From Tetraselmis striata (taxonomy: Eukaryota > Chlorophyta > Chlorodendrophyceae > Chlorodendrales > Chlorodendraceae), in NCBI GenBank assembly GCA_006384855.1, contig VCJN01002140.1, positions 1 through 64,000 of the forward strand: a DNA stretch of 64,000 bases, given 5' to 3'. Below the pieces are notes generated by a model, which was given only the letters and a program-made list of their open reading frames with translations, did no database searches and was not told the DNA's origin. The position numbers and the translations under genes were made by a program. Numbering within the stretch: position 1 is the stretch's first letter; each line of letters begins with the position of its first letter. Positions 35,626 to 47,887 of the stretch are shown here, piece after piece.

Positions 35626-38600
35626 GCGCGCGCGCACACATACCTAGCCCCCACCTGTGCCAGCCCTTCCAAATACACACGACTGCGCAACATCCACCTG
35701 CTGCCGTCCTAACCCACACCAACACGTCGTCCTGGTGCCTCAGTATCAAAGTTTTTGGTATTGTTCGGTATTTTCCGACAGCGCTGGGCGCTTCCGGCAC
35801 CTGATGATACTCATCCTCGGCGTCAACAGCCCCCCCCCCCCCCCCCCCCCTCCTCTCCTGCCCGCCCTCCCACGTACACAATACTGCGCAACATCAACCT
35901 GCTGCCCCGTAATACACACCAACACGTCGTCCTGGTGCCTCAGTATCAAAGTTTTTGGTATTGTTTGGTATTTTCCGACAGCGCTGGGCGCTTCCGGCAC
36001 CTGATGATACTCATCCTTGGCGTCAACAGCCCCCCCCCCCCCCCCCCTGCCCGCCCTCCCAAGTACACAATACTGTGCAACATCCACCTGCTGCCCCCCT
36101 AGCACACACCAACACGTCGTCGTGGTACCTCAGTATCAAAGTTTTTGGTATTGTTTGGTATTTTCCGACAGCGCTGGGCGCTTCCGGCACCTGATGATAC
36201 TCATTCTTGGCGTCAACAGCCCCCCCCCCTCCCTTGCCCGCCCTCCCAAGTACACAATACTGCGCAACATCCACCTGCTGCCTCCCTAACACACACCAAC
36301 ACGTCGTCGTGGTGCCTCAGTATCAAAGTTTTTGGTAGTGTTTGGTATGTTCCGACAGCGCTGGGCGCTTCCGGCACCTGATGATACTCATCCTCGGCGT
36401 CAACAGCCCTCCCCTCCCTTGCCCGCCCTCCCAAGTACACAATACTGCGCAACATCCACCTGCTGCCCCCCTAACACACACCAACATGTCGTCCTGGTGC
36501 CTCAGTATCAAAGTTTTTGGTATTGTTTGGTATTTTCCGACAGCGCTGGGCGCTTCCGGCACCTGATGATACTCATCCTTGGCGTCAACAGCCCCCCCCC
36601 CCCCCCTGCCCGCCCTCCCAAGTACACAATACTGCGCAACATCCACCTGCTGCCCCCCTAACACACACCAACATGTCGTCCTGGTGCCTCAGTATCAAAG
36701 TTTTTGGTATTGTTTGGTATTTTCCGACAGCGCTGGGCGCTTCCGGCACCTGATGATACTCATCCTTGGCGTCAACAGCCCCCCCCACCCTTGCCCGCCC
36801 TCCCAAGTACACAATACTGTGCAACATCCACCTGCTGCCCCCCTAGCACACACCAACACGTCGTCGTGGTACCTCAGTATCAAAGTTTTTGGTATTGTTT
36901 GGTATTTTCCGACAGCGCTGGGCGCTTCCGGCACCTGATGATACTCATCCTTGGCGTCAACAGCCCCCCCCCCCCCCCTCCCTTGCCCGCACACAATAGT
37001 ACACAATACTGCGCAACATCCACCTGCTGCCCCCCTAGCACACACCAACACGTCGTCGTGGTGCCTCAGTATCAAAGTTTTTGGTATTGTTTGGTATTTT
37101 CCGACAGCGCTGGGCGCTTCCGGCACCTGATGATACTCATCCTCGTTGTCAACAGCCCCCCCCCCCCCCCCCCCCTCACACCCCCCCCCCCCCCCCTCTC
37201 CTGCCCGCCCTCCCAAGTACACAATACTGCGCAACATCCACCTGCTGCCCCTGTAATACACACCAACATGTCCTGGTGCCTCAGTATCAAAGTTTTTGGT
37301 ATTGTTTGGTATTTTCCGACAGCGCTGGGCGCTTCCGGCACCTGATGATACTTATCCTTGGCGTCAACAGCCCTCCCCACCCTTGCCCGCCCTCCCAAGT
37401 ACACAATACTGCGCAACATCCACCTGCTGCCTCCTTAACACACACCAACATGTCGTCCTGGTGCCTCAGTATCAAAGTTTTTGGTATTGTTTGGTATTTT
37501 CCGACAGCGCTGGGCGCTTCCGGCACCTGATGATACTCATCCTTGGCGTCAACAGCCCCCCCCCCCCCCCCCCCCCTGCCCGCCCTCCCAAGTACACAAT
37601 ACTGCGCAACATCCACCTGCTGCCCCCCTAGCACACACCAACACGTCGTCCTGGTGCCTCAGTATCAAAGTTTTTGGTATTGTTTGGTATTTTCCGACAG
37701 CGCTGGGCGCTTCCGGCACCTGATGATACTCATCCTCCCCCTCCCCTCCTCCATAGGACCCCTCCTCCGTTTCCTGCTTCCAATCTGCCGCCATCTTCTC
37801 TGCTCTATCTGTAAGTGGAACATCAGCCTTTCCTCCTTGGGCCTAGCTCCCAGACCAAGCGGCCCAGATCGGGGCATGGGTGATGCTGATGTGTTGGGGT
37901 TAGGAAGGGGGAGAGGGGGAAGGGGCACCTTGTTCACCGACTTCATATCCGCAGTCGACATTTTGGTGATGCCGATTGCCATCGCGTGCTCCTTGCCCTC
38001 CGCATAGATGGCTGCCCAGGCAGGCACAGCAGGAGGGAAGCGTTTGGGCCAACAGAGGCTGGTGAGCACATACGTGGGAAGAGGCAGCTATCGATTACTC
38101 ACCCACGGGGGTGTCCTCCTCCACCTCGTTGTGAATGGTGGCTCCCGGAGAGGTAAGGCCAGGGCACATGATGTTGGCGCCTGATAGCACAAACTTGATG
38201 GCACCCACGTCCGCGCGCAGCTTGGGCATCATGTCTGGCCACTGCAGCGGGGCCACGGCGGCTCAGCCCTTGGGTGCGATTGCCATGGATCTGGTCGGGA
38301 GAGAGCTGAGATGGTGGATAATGGGGCACCTGGTGCAGCAGCCGCAGCGTGGGGAACCAGTGGTCTCCGCGCTCACTAAAAAACAGCGGCACGCCCTTCA
38401 CAACGGCCACCTGGATGTGGTGTTGGCTGGGCCGAAGTGGGAGAGGGTCGGCGGGAGAGGGGGTCGGTGGAGATCAGTCAAGTGAAGAATTAGAAAAGGG
38501 CCGTGGAGGCGACATGTTAACGCTGGTATGCATTATGACAGGGCATGGCACACGCTTCCATCCCCATTTGAAAGCGCACTGGGGGGGCCTTAACCATTTT

Positions 38601-38890
38601 GCGATGATCATCGGCTCTTTTTTGGGAAGGATGACGTCGATGGCGCCCGACTCCTCAAGAATAGGATACGCCTCGCAGATTTTCGCTGTGTTGGTAGGGG
38701 TTTGCGAAACATGGGGGAGTTTAGAGGGGAGTAGGGGGTGGGGGGAATCACCGTCGGGCTGCGTTCGTCAGGTTGGTGTGGGCAACGTAAGGGAGCCGTG
38801 CGGGATACCCCGGATGCCGCGCTGAATCGACGACTTGATCTTCGACATGCTGGAGACCGAGTCATCGCGAGAAAACTTGCGGAACAGCAT
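35268..38890 (-). CDS. MCTS1: MCTS1, translation re-initiation and ribosome recycling factor
   Basis: Six coding exons join in phase: 38890-38809, 38685-38595, 38426-38330, 38241-38103, 38011-37929 and 35333-35268, giving 185 residues (human 181). MCTS1 pairs with DENR and uses an N-terminal MCT domain and a C-terminal PUA domain on the 40S subunit in re-initiation and tRNA release. Seen in order: start [92 protein letters not shown] and [16 protein letters not shown], then stop. All are close to human MCTS1 blocks. All five introns are GT-AG. The last intron is about 2.6 kb because it contains a tandem repeat array. The gene is head to head with the small plus-strand gene at 39805. It looks intact. 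Confidence 0.95.
35464..37736. repeat. 12-copy ~190-bp tandem array inside the last MCTS1 intron
   Basis: The landmark CAGTATCAAAG recurs at 35468, 35741, 35941, 36131, 36318, 36503, 36690, 36875, 37066, 37282, 37466 and 37670. Most periods are 184-216 bp; the first, at 273, also carries a (CA)n(CG)n microsatellite at about 35586-35638. Each unit has a conserved core (TTTTCCGACAGCGCTGGGCG), a C run of very variable length, and a second conserved part (TACACAATACTGCGCAACAT). Variation in period comes largely from the C run. Units are nearly identical, so the array is young or homogenised. Confidence 0.95.
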
Positions 38891-39804
38891 GGTGGCCCGC
38901 CCCTCGCGTCGCCCCCGGCTGACGCTCAAACACAAATGGGGACCGTCGGCTGTCAGCAGCGGCGCGGCGATGGTCGCTCGACTCGAGTCGGGCAATATAC
39001 TTACGGCTCTCCACGCTGCGCCGCCCTGCCCTGCGGTAACGGAGGCGAGAGACAAAATTGACGTCTGTTGCAAGAGTCTCCGGAGGCGGCGGTTCGAGTG
39101 GGTGTGACGTGGGGCGGGCGTACGCTAACCGTGTGCTCTCTGCTGTGGTGGCGTCTACCGACCGTCTATACCGTCTGTCTACCGCCTGCTGCTGAGGGGC
39201 GCTGGCGGCGGCGCGGCATATCAAACCCTTGAACCGCACTCGGGTTCAATAACCTTGTTTCAATAAGTCGGTATCCACATTAAAACTACTACGAGAGGAA
39301 ATTGCAGATGAGAAAACCAATTATCGCGTAACTTTCATGTGAATACCGGTGAATATGTGAATAACTCACAAATCGTCCCCCGTCTGAGCCTGCCACGCCC
39401 CCGGCCACCGCCGCACCCCCCCCCCCCCCCCCCCCCCCCCCCACCCCACCTGGGCTGCTGGCCGCCTGCTGTTGGCGTCATTCTCGACAGGCACTTGCCT
39501 CGTCGTCCGGGGCGGATGCTCAAGGCAGTAGCTGGAGATTCGCCCTGACAGGTACCCTGGACCGTCTTTCCTATCGGCCAACTTGCGCGAAACTGTCGTT
39601 ATTGCTTCCGTGTCCCACTGCGGCTAATTGCCGTCGTAGGGTCTTCCTCAGCAGCCGCGCTCGACCGCTCCGTCAAGGCTTAACGAGGGGAAGAGGGTTC
39701 GAAATTCGAAGCGTGCTGAAGGCGGGGAAAGGGGCGGCCGGCCTGCTAAGCCGCTGGGACCTAGAGCGGGAGACCGTCGAGCAGACGAGGGGGAGCTCGT
39801 TGGC
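38891..39804. promoter_or_regulatory. Shared head-to-head promoter region
   Basis: This 914-bp gap separates the divergent start codons of MCTS1 (minus) and the small membrane-protein gene (plus). It contains a C-rich tract at 39416-39442. It should hold both 5' UTRs and promoters; no specific motif is claimed. Confidence 0.5.
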
Positions 39805-40517
39805 ATGGGCCGTGTCGGCAACCTACGGCGCCGGAAGGCCCCAGCACGCAGCGGGGGCGGCGACGGCGAGGCAGAGGGTGACTGCAGCGGCAGCGGCGGG
39901 GCGGGGATCGGAACCAGCTACGGACACCACGGGCATGGCCACCACGATTTCCCGCTGCATGGTGACGATACGAAGGGGATCTCTCAGGTAGAAGAGGTGG
40001 AAGACGACGACGACGACGATGCAGAGGTGCGCTGTGCGAAGCAAAATGGCCAGGCTATCTGGGCGGGTATCAGTGCACAGCTCGCCCCCCTCCCATATCG
40101 CAGTTTCGACATCTGAAGGGCTCTGCTTGCGCTTCTGCCCCCCTTGAATCTCCCGCTCCTTTCGCGTTGGGTGGCCGCATCGTCAGGCGGACATCTTCGG
40201 CGGCATTGGGCAGTACTTCTCTTGGACGTTTTCTATCGTATCCGGGCTGTGCGGCGTCGCAGTTCTTTGCAACCTGCCAGCGGTAAGCACACACCCCCCC
40301 CCCCCCCCCGCCCCCCCCCCCCCCCTCCTCCCCCCACAACCGACCTTTTGAGCAACGCTCACCCTGCACCGGTTGCACCGGTTACCACGAGGCTGCAAGC
40401 TGGGCGACTCTAATCGGATGTGCTGCCCTGCCCGCATGCCAGGTGGCGGCCCTGCTGGATGGCCTGCCCGTGCAGCTGAAGGTGGGCGACACCGTGTGGT
40501 TCGAGTTTAATGCCTAG
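39805..40517 (+). CDS. Small single-pass membrane protein, unidentified
   Basis: Three exons join in phase with GT-AG borders: 39805-39987, 40187-40282 and 40443-40517, giving 117 residues. The N-terminal half is basic and then Gly/His-rich (GIGTSYGHHGHGHHDFPLHG). The second exon encodes a hydrophobic stretch, YFSWTFSIVSGLCGVAVLCN, that should span a membrane. The third ends LKVGDTVWFEFNA before TAG. I do not recognise the family. Size, Arg-rich start and one helix would suit a small organelle inner-membrane subunit, but that is a guess. The start ATG in TTGGCATGG is plausible; the frame is not forced and an upstream start in another exon cannot be excluded. The gene faces galacturonokinase tail to tail, 283 bp apart. 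Confidence 0.6.
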
Positions 40518-40800
40518 CTAGTAACCCCTGACACGACACGCTAGTATCACTTCGTGCTGGTCCCCCCCCGCGCCGGCCCGGGCCGAGGACAAAATTCAGC
40601 CGGGGCACAGACTGGCAATGCAGAAGGCATGCTGCAATTGGCGCTGCCACTACTGAGGCACTTAAGCGAATATCATGCCCATCTTAATCTTATTACTACC
40701 CAGACATGGGGAGACCGAGCTCGAGACCATGCGGTCGCCCTCTCCATGAAATGGAGTGCTGCTCGCTCGCCTTGCCGCCCTATTTGTCTTCCTAAGCCAC

Positions 40801-43800
40801 TCAGGGCGCCGGCAGGCCTGCGTCCAGCACGCCGGCGGCGTCTCCTGTGTCACACAAACAGGCACGGCTCGACGCTGCCAGCGCTGGCCACTGCCCCCGG
40901 TACGCCGCCATGGCCGCGGTAACGGCCGCCTCCGCCTCTTCCGGCGCCACGAGCGCCACACATGCGCCACGCGTACCTGCGCCGCTGAAGCGCACGCCGT
41001 ACACGCCGGGCTGCTGGCTCAGGATGCGCTGCAGGTCGACCATGGGCTCGCTGCCCACCTGCAGCAGCAGGAGAACCAGGCGCGGGCATGTGTTGGATTA
41101 CTCTCGACAGCTGGTCCCAATTATAGCGTCTCGATTTTGCTCCCCCACCGAGCTGACTGTTTGAAAATGAATAAAGGGTTTAGGTTTACGGCACGACTGG
41201 AGCACTAGGCATAGCCAAGTGTCTATAGCCAAGTGGTTTTGCTCTGGGCGGCACACAGGCTGTGCGGAGAGGGAACACGGCCACTGTTGGTGACATCGGG
41301 TTCTGGTAGGGTATAACCCAGGCCACATCCTTGTAAGCTTTTATCCTCTTAACTTTACTTAACAGAAAGTACAGCCGTTGAATATCCTTCGACTGCATTG
41401 CCATGGGACTCAATTTGCACAACCAGTGGGGTACACCAATGCCGTTCAGTATTCTGAAGTGCCTGCTACTTGAAGGTTCCTCCCTGTCTTTCTGAGTTCC
41501 CTTCCATTGCTATTTCTGGTCGAAATTCTGAAATATAATGCTAGGAACTTGCCTGGTAGTTGCTGACGGACGACTGCCCACTTTCCGACATGAGGCGCCC
41601 AAATGCATGCAGGCCGCCCTCCGCCCATACTCGCTTGCCTTTTGCCATGCGCTCCTGTTCGCCAAAGTAGTGCGCGGCTCGGTGGGCAGATATCTCATCT
41701 GGTGCCAGGCGTGGAGAGGGGGCGGTGGTCAGTTTGGGGGGGGGGGGGGGGGGGGGGACGGAGGGACGTGAATTTGGGGAGTCTGAGGGCCAGGGGGGAG
41801 CGAGGCAGTGGTGGAATGGCAAACTAACCCAAGTCAGCCGCATGCGCCTTGTACTCCGCCGGCGTGATGTCACGCAGCACCATGGCACCATCAGCTGGTC
41901 TCCCTGCGGCCTCCGCCAGCATCTGCGCGGCACGGCGGCATTCCTCCACTCGGCCTGGTAGACCGGCACACCCCAAAAGAGCACCAGCGTTGGATTAAGT
42001 GTTGGCGGGCGCGGGCCAGCATGTGGGCTAGCCTTGGTGCATCCTCCACCCCCCCCCCCCCCCTCCCCTGCCTCCAGCCACCAGACTCATTTGCCATTTC
42101 TACTATCCCGATGACTCCCCATGACTCAGCGTCCTACAAAGAGTCTACATTGGCAACTTACTCCCTTGCTTGGGTGAATCGCACCTGCCTGTGAGTAGAC
42201 GGATGCGCTGCTACTACCACTATCCCTGCTAAAGGTCGCACACTCCCCTGGCGCTACTCTCCTGCGCTCTACCAAATAGCAACACTGTGTCCAGCACAGC
42301 TGTAGACGGCCGCGCTGCCCGGCTAGAACTGAGCATAAATAAGCAGAGATGGAATGCTCCTACATGCCACAATCGCAGGCATTCATTGAGTGCATTTCAG
42401 CCCTCACTGACCGTTCTCTTTTTATGTATGGACACTATGGCCGAGCTGGCATGCACGAGGCCATGCGGTGGTAAAGAAGTGCACTATTCGGGGAAAGGGG
42501 GGGGGGGGGGAAGGGGGCAGAGGCCGAGTACCATTGTAGCCGGACGAGGCAGTCAGCGCGGCAGTGAGCCCAGAGAATGCGAGCAGCACCTTGAAGCCTC
42601 CAGGAGGCGCCAATGGCATGGGCATGTGTTGGTGCGTGCTGGCCGCACAGTCGATAACTGTCAAGTGGTTGGCGCGGCTCAGAAGAATAGCGGATTGGTC
42701 TAGCACGCCGTTTCTCAGGCCCAGATACCCATTCTCGATGAGCCTGCAGCAGTTTCACAACTTCATTTGCTAAGCAGCAGTAGGGAACAGCTGGAGGAGG
42801 TCTTTCGGTGCTGGGTGAGTGTGGCAATTGGGCAATCTGCACGCCTGTCCAACTCCACGTTTTCCTCTGGAGTCACGTTAAGTCCGTTGGCGTCCTCCAA
42901 TGCCAGGAGGCAAGCCACGCCCACCGCCGCAGAGGAGCTGACGCCCGACTCATGCAGTCCGGCTGGTGCTGTAATGTGGCCTACCAGTCCCCGGTGAAGC
43001 CTGCGAGGGACAGCAGCCCCTGTTGCTCTTGCTGTTTGCATAGGTAATTTATAGGTGCGTACGGGGTGGGAGGGGGGGTGGGGGGGGGGGGGGGGGGGGG
43101 GGGGGGGGTGGACGCCATGCGTACCTATACCCTTTCTGCTGCAGCGCCAGGGCGGCGCCACACACATAAACCCCCCAGCCATGCTCCCCGCCAGCCTCGT
43201 TGCGGGGCGGCACTGCGCTCAGGTCAAATTCCACCAGCCCGGCAAAAGTGGCAGACGTCATGCTCACCGCCGTGCCTGTTGAGGGCAAAAATACCAGACT
43301 GACGCCAAAATCCAGCGCCATCGCACTGACAATTCCCCCCTGTATGCGGACCAGGGGAAGCACCGCAATTTATTTCCTATCAGTCCAAGCACAGTCACTC
43401 AGCACTACTCTACAAAACTGTTGGAACTGTGCATGTAGCAGAGAGTGAATGGGTGTGCAGCTGACACAGCACATCTGTGTTTGCTTGGACGGGCTGCTCG
43501 TGAAGGTGAATGCGCGGGTAAGCTGCGGCGCGATGGTATTTCATAGCTTTGATGGCGCATCGGAGCAGCACCCCCCCCCCTCCCCCCTTCCCCGGGGAGA
43601 AAGGGCGTGGGGAAATAGAACGATCTAACAGGGAGCTAATTGTTACAACGAGTTGCCACAAGTTATACTCGCACGCGCCCTGGCGCGTTCGCCAGTCATG
43701 AGCGCATGCGCCACCAACGGGGGCTGACTGCAGTCTCCCGTACTTAATAACGCATCTGTGCGAAGAGGGAGCCATTTTCTAACCAAATGTGTTGATATGC

Positions 43801-44313
43801 TGCACGATTCCGCCCCTAAAACCCCTTCCCTCCTACACTGCTTGTCGGCAAAGACAGACCCTATTCGTTGCCAATCATCGTAGGATCCGCAGCCACGTCC
43901 GCAAAATAATACCCCCCCCCCCCCCCCCCCAAACACCTGGACCCCCCAAGGAAGGCAGGAGGACAGCTACATGAACGTTTTTCTGGGGGCTTTCATATGC
44001 GTCTATTTCTCCACCCTTCTAACTGGTTGGTGATCCTGGGGTCAGAGCCGGAGCCCCGAGGGTGCCTCGCAAACCAGGTCGAGTCATATCGACTGCAGTG
44101 AGCTATATCGACCAAGAAAGATCCCCAGGCGCAAACCTGGTGATCGACGTGTGCACCCAACGGGCAAACTCGGAAGGGCGCGCGCGCAACGCGGCAGCGC
44201 CCCTCCGCGACTCCCGCACGGCACGACACCTCCTGCGCCACCATATCCTGCTCTTGTGCTGTGGGCCAACGTTGCCACAATCCCGGGGAAAATGCCGCAC
44301 TGAGTTCCGCCAT
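40801..44313 (-). CDS. GALAK: Galacturonokinase (GHMP kinase family)
   Basis: Seven exons join in phase: 44313-44137, 43339-43125, 43000-42845, 42743-42532, 41954-41829, 41698-41553 and 41058-40801, giving 429 residues (Arabidopsis GalAK about 424). The enzyme phosphorylates D-galacturonate at C1 with ATP in the cytosol, the salvage route to UDP-galacturonate and pectin-like polymers. Seen in order: FRVCPLGAHVDHQGGIVSAM (sugar-binding start), GLHESGVSSSAAVGVACLL (GHMP nucleotide loop), ENGYLGLRNGVLDQSAILLS, LLAFSGLTAALTASSGYN, VEECRRAAQMLAE, FGRLMSESGQSSVSNYQ and GVYGVRFSGAGTRGACVALV. The CPLGAHVDHQ form separates it from galactokinase, which has an E-H-T-D-Y motif. The third and sixth introns start with GC (AG-GCGTGC and CAG-GCAAGT). 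The end of exon 2 could also be 43131. It looks intact. Confidence 0.94.
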
Positions 44314-44482
44314 TTGAGTGAACTACGGGAGAGTCGACAGGGCCAGGAACGGCCAGGAACGGGCGAGTGCTCGGTGCTCTTTGTAGCGCGTGCTAAGCGT
44401 AGTAGGTCGTCGGTCCGCCACCACGATTCATCGTAGTCAGTCTCATCCGCGATGAAGTGGATGGACGATGCTCCTACTACAC
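44314..44482. promoter_or_regulatory. 5' flank of galacturonokinase
   Basis: Short stretch upstream of the minus-strand ATG at 44313 with GGCCAGGAAC repeated twice (about 44341-44360). The palindromic repeat complex begins right after it. Confidence 0.4.
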
Positions 44483-47172
44483 TCCTCCACATAAGTCCGG
44501 GTGTTGCATTTTCGATCGCAACGCGCATGCGTGGCGGGCGAGGATGACGCCGGCTGCATGTGCATACATGCTAAGTACAGTGGGACTACACCCCTGCACA
44601 TAAGTTTGGGGTCCCTTTTCGGCAGTCTCAAGACTTCAGAAGTCTAGGGTACCTGAACGTAGGGTGTATGAGATGAAACCCTGGAATCTCAGAGGGTTTT
44701 ATAAAACCTGCATGATGAGGGGCTGAAACCGAAGCTTAAAGACCTTTATGACTAGGGAATCACGCTGCACTTGGTGCGTGGATGGGCGTCGCGTGCAACT
44801 GCACCAAAACCGGGGTCGGTATCACGCACATGCCGACGCGCGTGAATAGACAACCAAACGGCGGGATGGCCATGAACGCGTGAGGAAACACATTGGCGAG
44901 GGGCTCGGGTGCATTTGGTTGGGGTGCAGCCGTGTGGGCGGCGGCCAGTACATGTTGCGTTGCAATACTGGCATGGCATCAGTGTCGGCCACGCGCAGCA
45001 ACACCCCATTGACTTTAAAACGCTATAACTTCTCAGAGTTTGCTCAGAAAAACTTTCTAAAAATACCACGCAATTCCTCGTTCAAATCTGCGTCGAAAAC
45101 AATCTTCCAAAATCAAGTTTTTTGGGTCCCCGGGAAAAAATCCCCAAAGATGATCATCCAAGTTGCCCCTCACTGCCTCATGTGCCCACCCATATCGGGC
45201 TCGTGGCTTTGCGCCAAGTGCGTGTCGAAGCCCCATACTCAGTTGCGCGAGAGAGTTATGTATGTGGATGACCACGGACCACCAACACATGGCATGTGCC
45301 ACCTCCTAGCGATACACACATCTACCAGCCAAAATGCCATTTTCCACATCATTTTTCAAGGAATTTCATGTTAATCAAAATCCACGCCCCTACCGCGCCA
45401 CCCCGCCCACGAAACGGTGCAACTGGCATTCCACCACGCGCCCCCATAGTAGAGCATTGCCCTACACCAAGGGGGCCATCGAGCGCCTCTCCTACGTGCG
45501 GTCGCCACAGAAACATCAGCATTTTCACCCCAAAACTGCTCCCCACAGTGGCCAACTTGTCGTTGGGGTGTCACGTCGTGCCTATAGCGACATGCTTTCA
45601 GTGGCCTACACGCACGGTGTGTGCAACTTATGCCAAGGGCCGTATCCACCGAGTTTGGTGCGACGAGTGCCGCAATTTCCATAGGTTTGGACGGTTGGCG
45701 CAACCCACAACTTTCTGGCGCCAACGCATCATGCACTGATTTCGCGTTTTTGAAAGGGCGCCCACAAATGGTCGTGTTGTCGCGCGGGTGGGTATAAAGC
45801 GCACAATAGGCGTTCGCCCGAACTATTCCCACTGTATTTAGCATGTATGCACATGCAGCCGGCGTTATCCTCGCCCATGCATGCGCTTTGCGATCGAAAA
45901 TGCAAAACCCGGACTTATGTGGAGGGGTGTAGTTCGGGCGAACGCCCATTGTGCGCTTTATACCCACCCGCGCGACAACACGACCATTTGTGGGCGCCCT
46001 TTCAAAAACGCGAAATCAGTGCATGATGCGTTGGCGCCAGAAAATTGTGGGTTGCGCCAACCGTCCAAACCTATGGAAATAGCGGCACTCGTCGCACCAA
46101 ACTCGGTGAATACGGCCCTTGGCATAAGTTGCACACACCGTGCGTGTAGGCCACTGAAAGCATGTCGCTATAGGCACGACGTGACACCCCAACGACAAGT
46201 GGGCCACTGTAGGGAGCAATTTTGGGGTTAAAATGCTGCTGTTTCTGCGGCGAACGCACGTAGGAGAGGCGCTCGATGGCCCCCTTGGCGTATGGCGATG
46301 CTCTATTATGGGGGCGCGTGGTGGAATGCCAGTTGCACCGTTTCGTGGGCGGGGTGGCGCGGTAGGGGCGTGGACTTTAATTAATATGAAATTCCTTGAA
46401 AAATGTTGTGGAAAATGGCATTTTGGCGGGTAGATGTGTGTATCGCTAGGAGGCGGCACATGCCATGTGTTGGTGGTCCGTGGTCATCCACATACATAAC
46501 GCTCTCGCACAGCCGAGTATGGGGCTTAGACACGCACTTGGCGCAAAGCCACGCGCCCGACATGGGTGGGCACATGAGGCAGTGAGGGGCAACTTGGATG
46601 ATCATCTTTGGGGATTTTGTCCCGGGGCCCCAAAAACTCGTTTTTTGATTTTGAAACATTGGTTTCAACGCAGATTTGAAAGAGCAATTGCGTGGTATTT
46701 TTAGAAAGTTTTTCTGAGCAAACTCTGAGAAGTTATAGCGTTTTAAAGCGAAGGGGGTGTTGCTGAGCGTGGCCCACACTGATGCCATGCCAGTATCGCA
46801 ACGCGACATGTACTAGCCGCCCCCCACACGGCTGCACCCCAACCAAATGCACCCGAGCCCCTCGCCAATGTGTTTCCTCACGCGTTCATGGCCATCCCGC
46901 CGTTTGGGCGTCTATTCACGCGCGTCGGCGTGTGCGTGATACCGACCATGGTTTTGGTGCAGTTGCATGCGACGCCCATCCACGCACCAAGTGCAGCGTG
47001 ACACCCTAGTCAAAGGCCTTTAAGCTTCGGTTTGAGCAACTGGTCATGCAGGTTTTATAAAACCCTCTGAGATTCCAGGGTTTCATCTCATACACCCTAC
47101 GTTCAGGTACCCTAGCCTTCTGAAGTCTTGAGACTGCCGAAAAGGGACCCCAAACTTATGTGCAGGGGTGTA
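44483..47172. repeat. 2.6-kb palindromic repeat complex (A, L, A-inverted, L-inverted)
   Basis: Two long arms, L at 44587-45825 and its inverted copy at 45930-47172, match closely along their whole ~1.24 kb with scattered differences. The 104-bp loop between them (45826-45929) is the inverted copy of a ~100-bp segment A lying just outside the left arm (44483-44583). All four segments begin with a related terminal word, CTACACCCCTGCACATAAGT or close to it. The arm outer ends are flanked by TA on both sides, as in Tc1/mariner-type or foldback elements, but no transposase is visible. I call it a foldback-like repeat of unknown family. Confidence 0.85.
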
Positions 47173-47887
47173 CCTCCAGGAGCGCCTGCCAGGCAGGTAG
47201 TTTTTTTTCCCGCCCCCGGGACAGGACTGGCAGGTAGTGCTAGATTTATTCTGTAAATGTCGAGTGAGCACCTACTCGCCGTTCTTTTAAATTTTAAATA
47301 ATAATCGCAAAATTGAAGGACCCCGACGAGCTTTTCCATGGGTTAGTTAGTAAAATTTTTATTACATGGATTAGTTATATAGTGGTGCTGTGTAGCGACT
47401 ATCCTTATCCCCGCCGCACGGGAATGAGGCACGCATCAAATAAGCGGGTATCAAGCGGAGAATCCGGGGCACTTCAAAATGGTGCTAGCTAGTTATTTCA
47501 TTAGCTGAATTGCTACCCTTGACAGTGCTCAACTCTAGCGATGCAGGGTACACTCTATGTATATATGGTGGATGCTACTCGTCGTATCTCCCGTCCATAT
47601 GGGACAAATTGATTTGTACCGGCGAACCTGCATGCACGAACCCATCCGCCCGGGCGACGAACAATTCGCGCAACTCATCAGGCGGTCTCTAGACGCGTGT
47701 TTTCCCTATAGTACCCACCAACAACAACTCGGGCGGTCTTAGTCTCATTCATTGTATCATGATGTTTATTTGGGTGTTTACATCAGTGCGTTAATATATG
47801 CGCACTACGAACAAAACTAAAGGCAACTGTGAAAGGTTGCCGGCAACAGAACTTAAGGCAAAACAGACATAAGCATGAAACCAAGGG
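47173..47887. other. Unassigned AT-richer spacer
   Basis: No gene supported. Small open frames at 47510-47742 lack recognisable features. The LINE fragment's 3' end lies just to the right. Confidence 0.4.

Noticed and set aside
35400-37800. Many overlapping open frames with Pro-rich or Gly-rich text on both strands
   Set aside because: They are translations of the ~190-bp tandem units inside the MCTS1 intron; frame stays open because units repeat and the C run has no stops.
40070-40437. Minus-strand frames opposite the small membrane-protein gene
   Set aside because: They overlap its second exon antisense and carry poly-Gly from the C run; the plus-strand model has clean splice phases.
44880-46809. 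Open frames with Cys pairs (CLMCPP, LCAKC) in both palindrome arms
   Set aside because: They occur on both arms in overlapping frames with no recognisable domain and change between arms; more likely open by chance.
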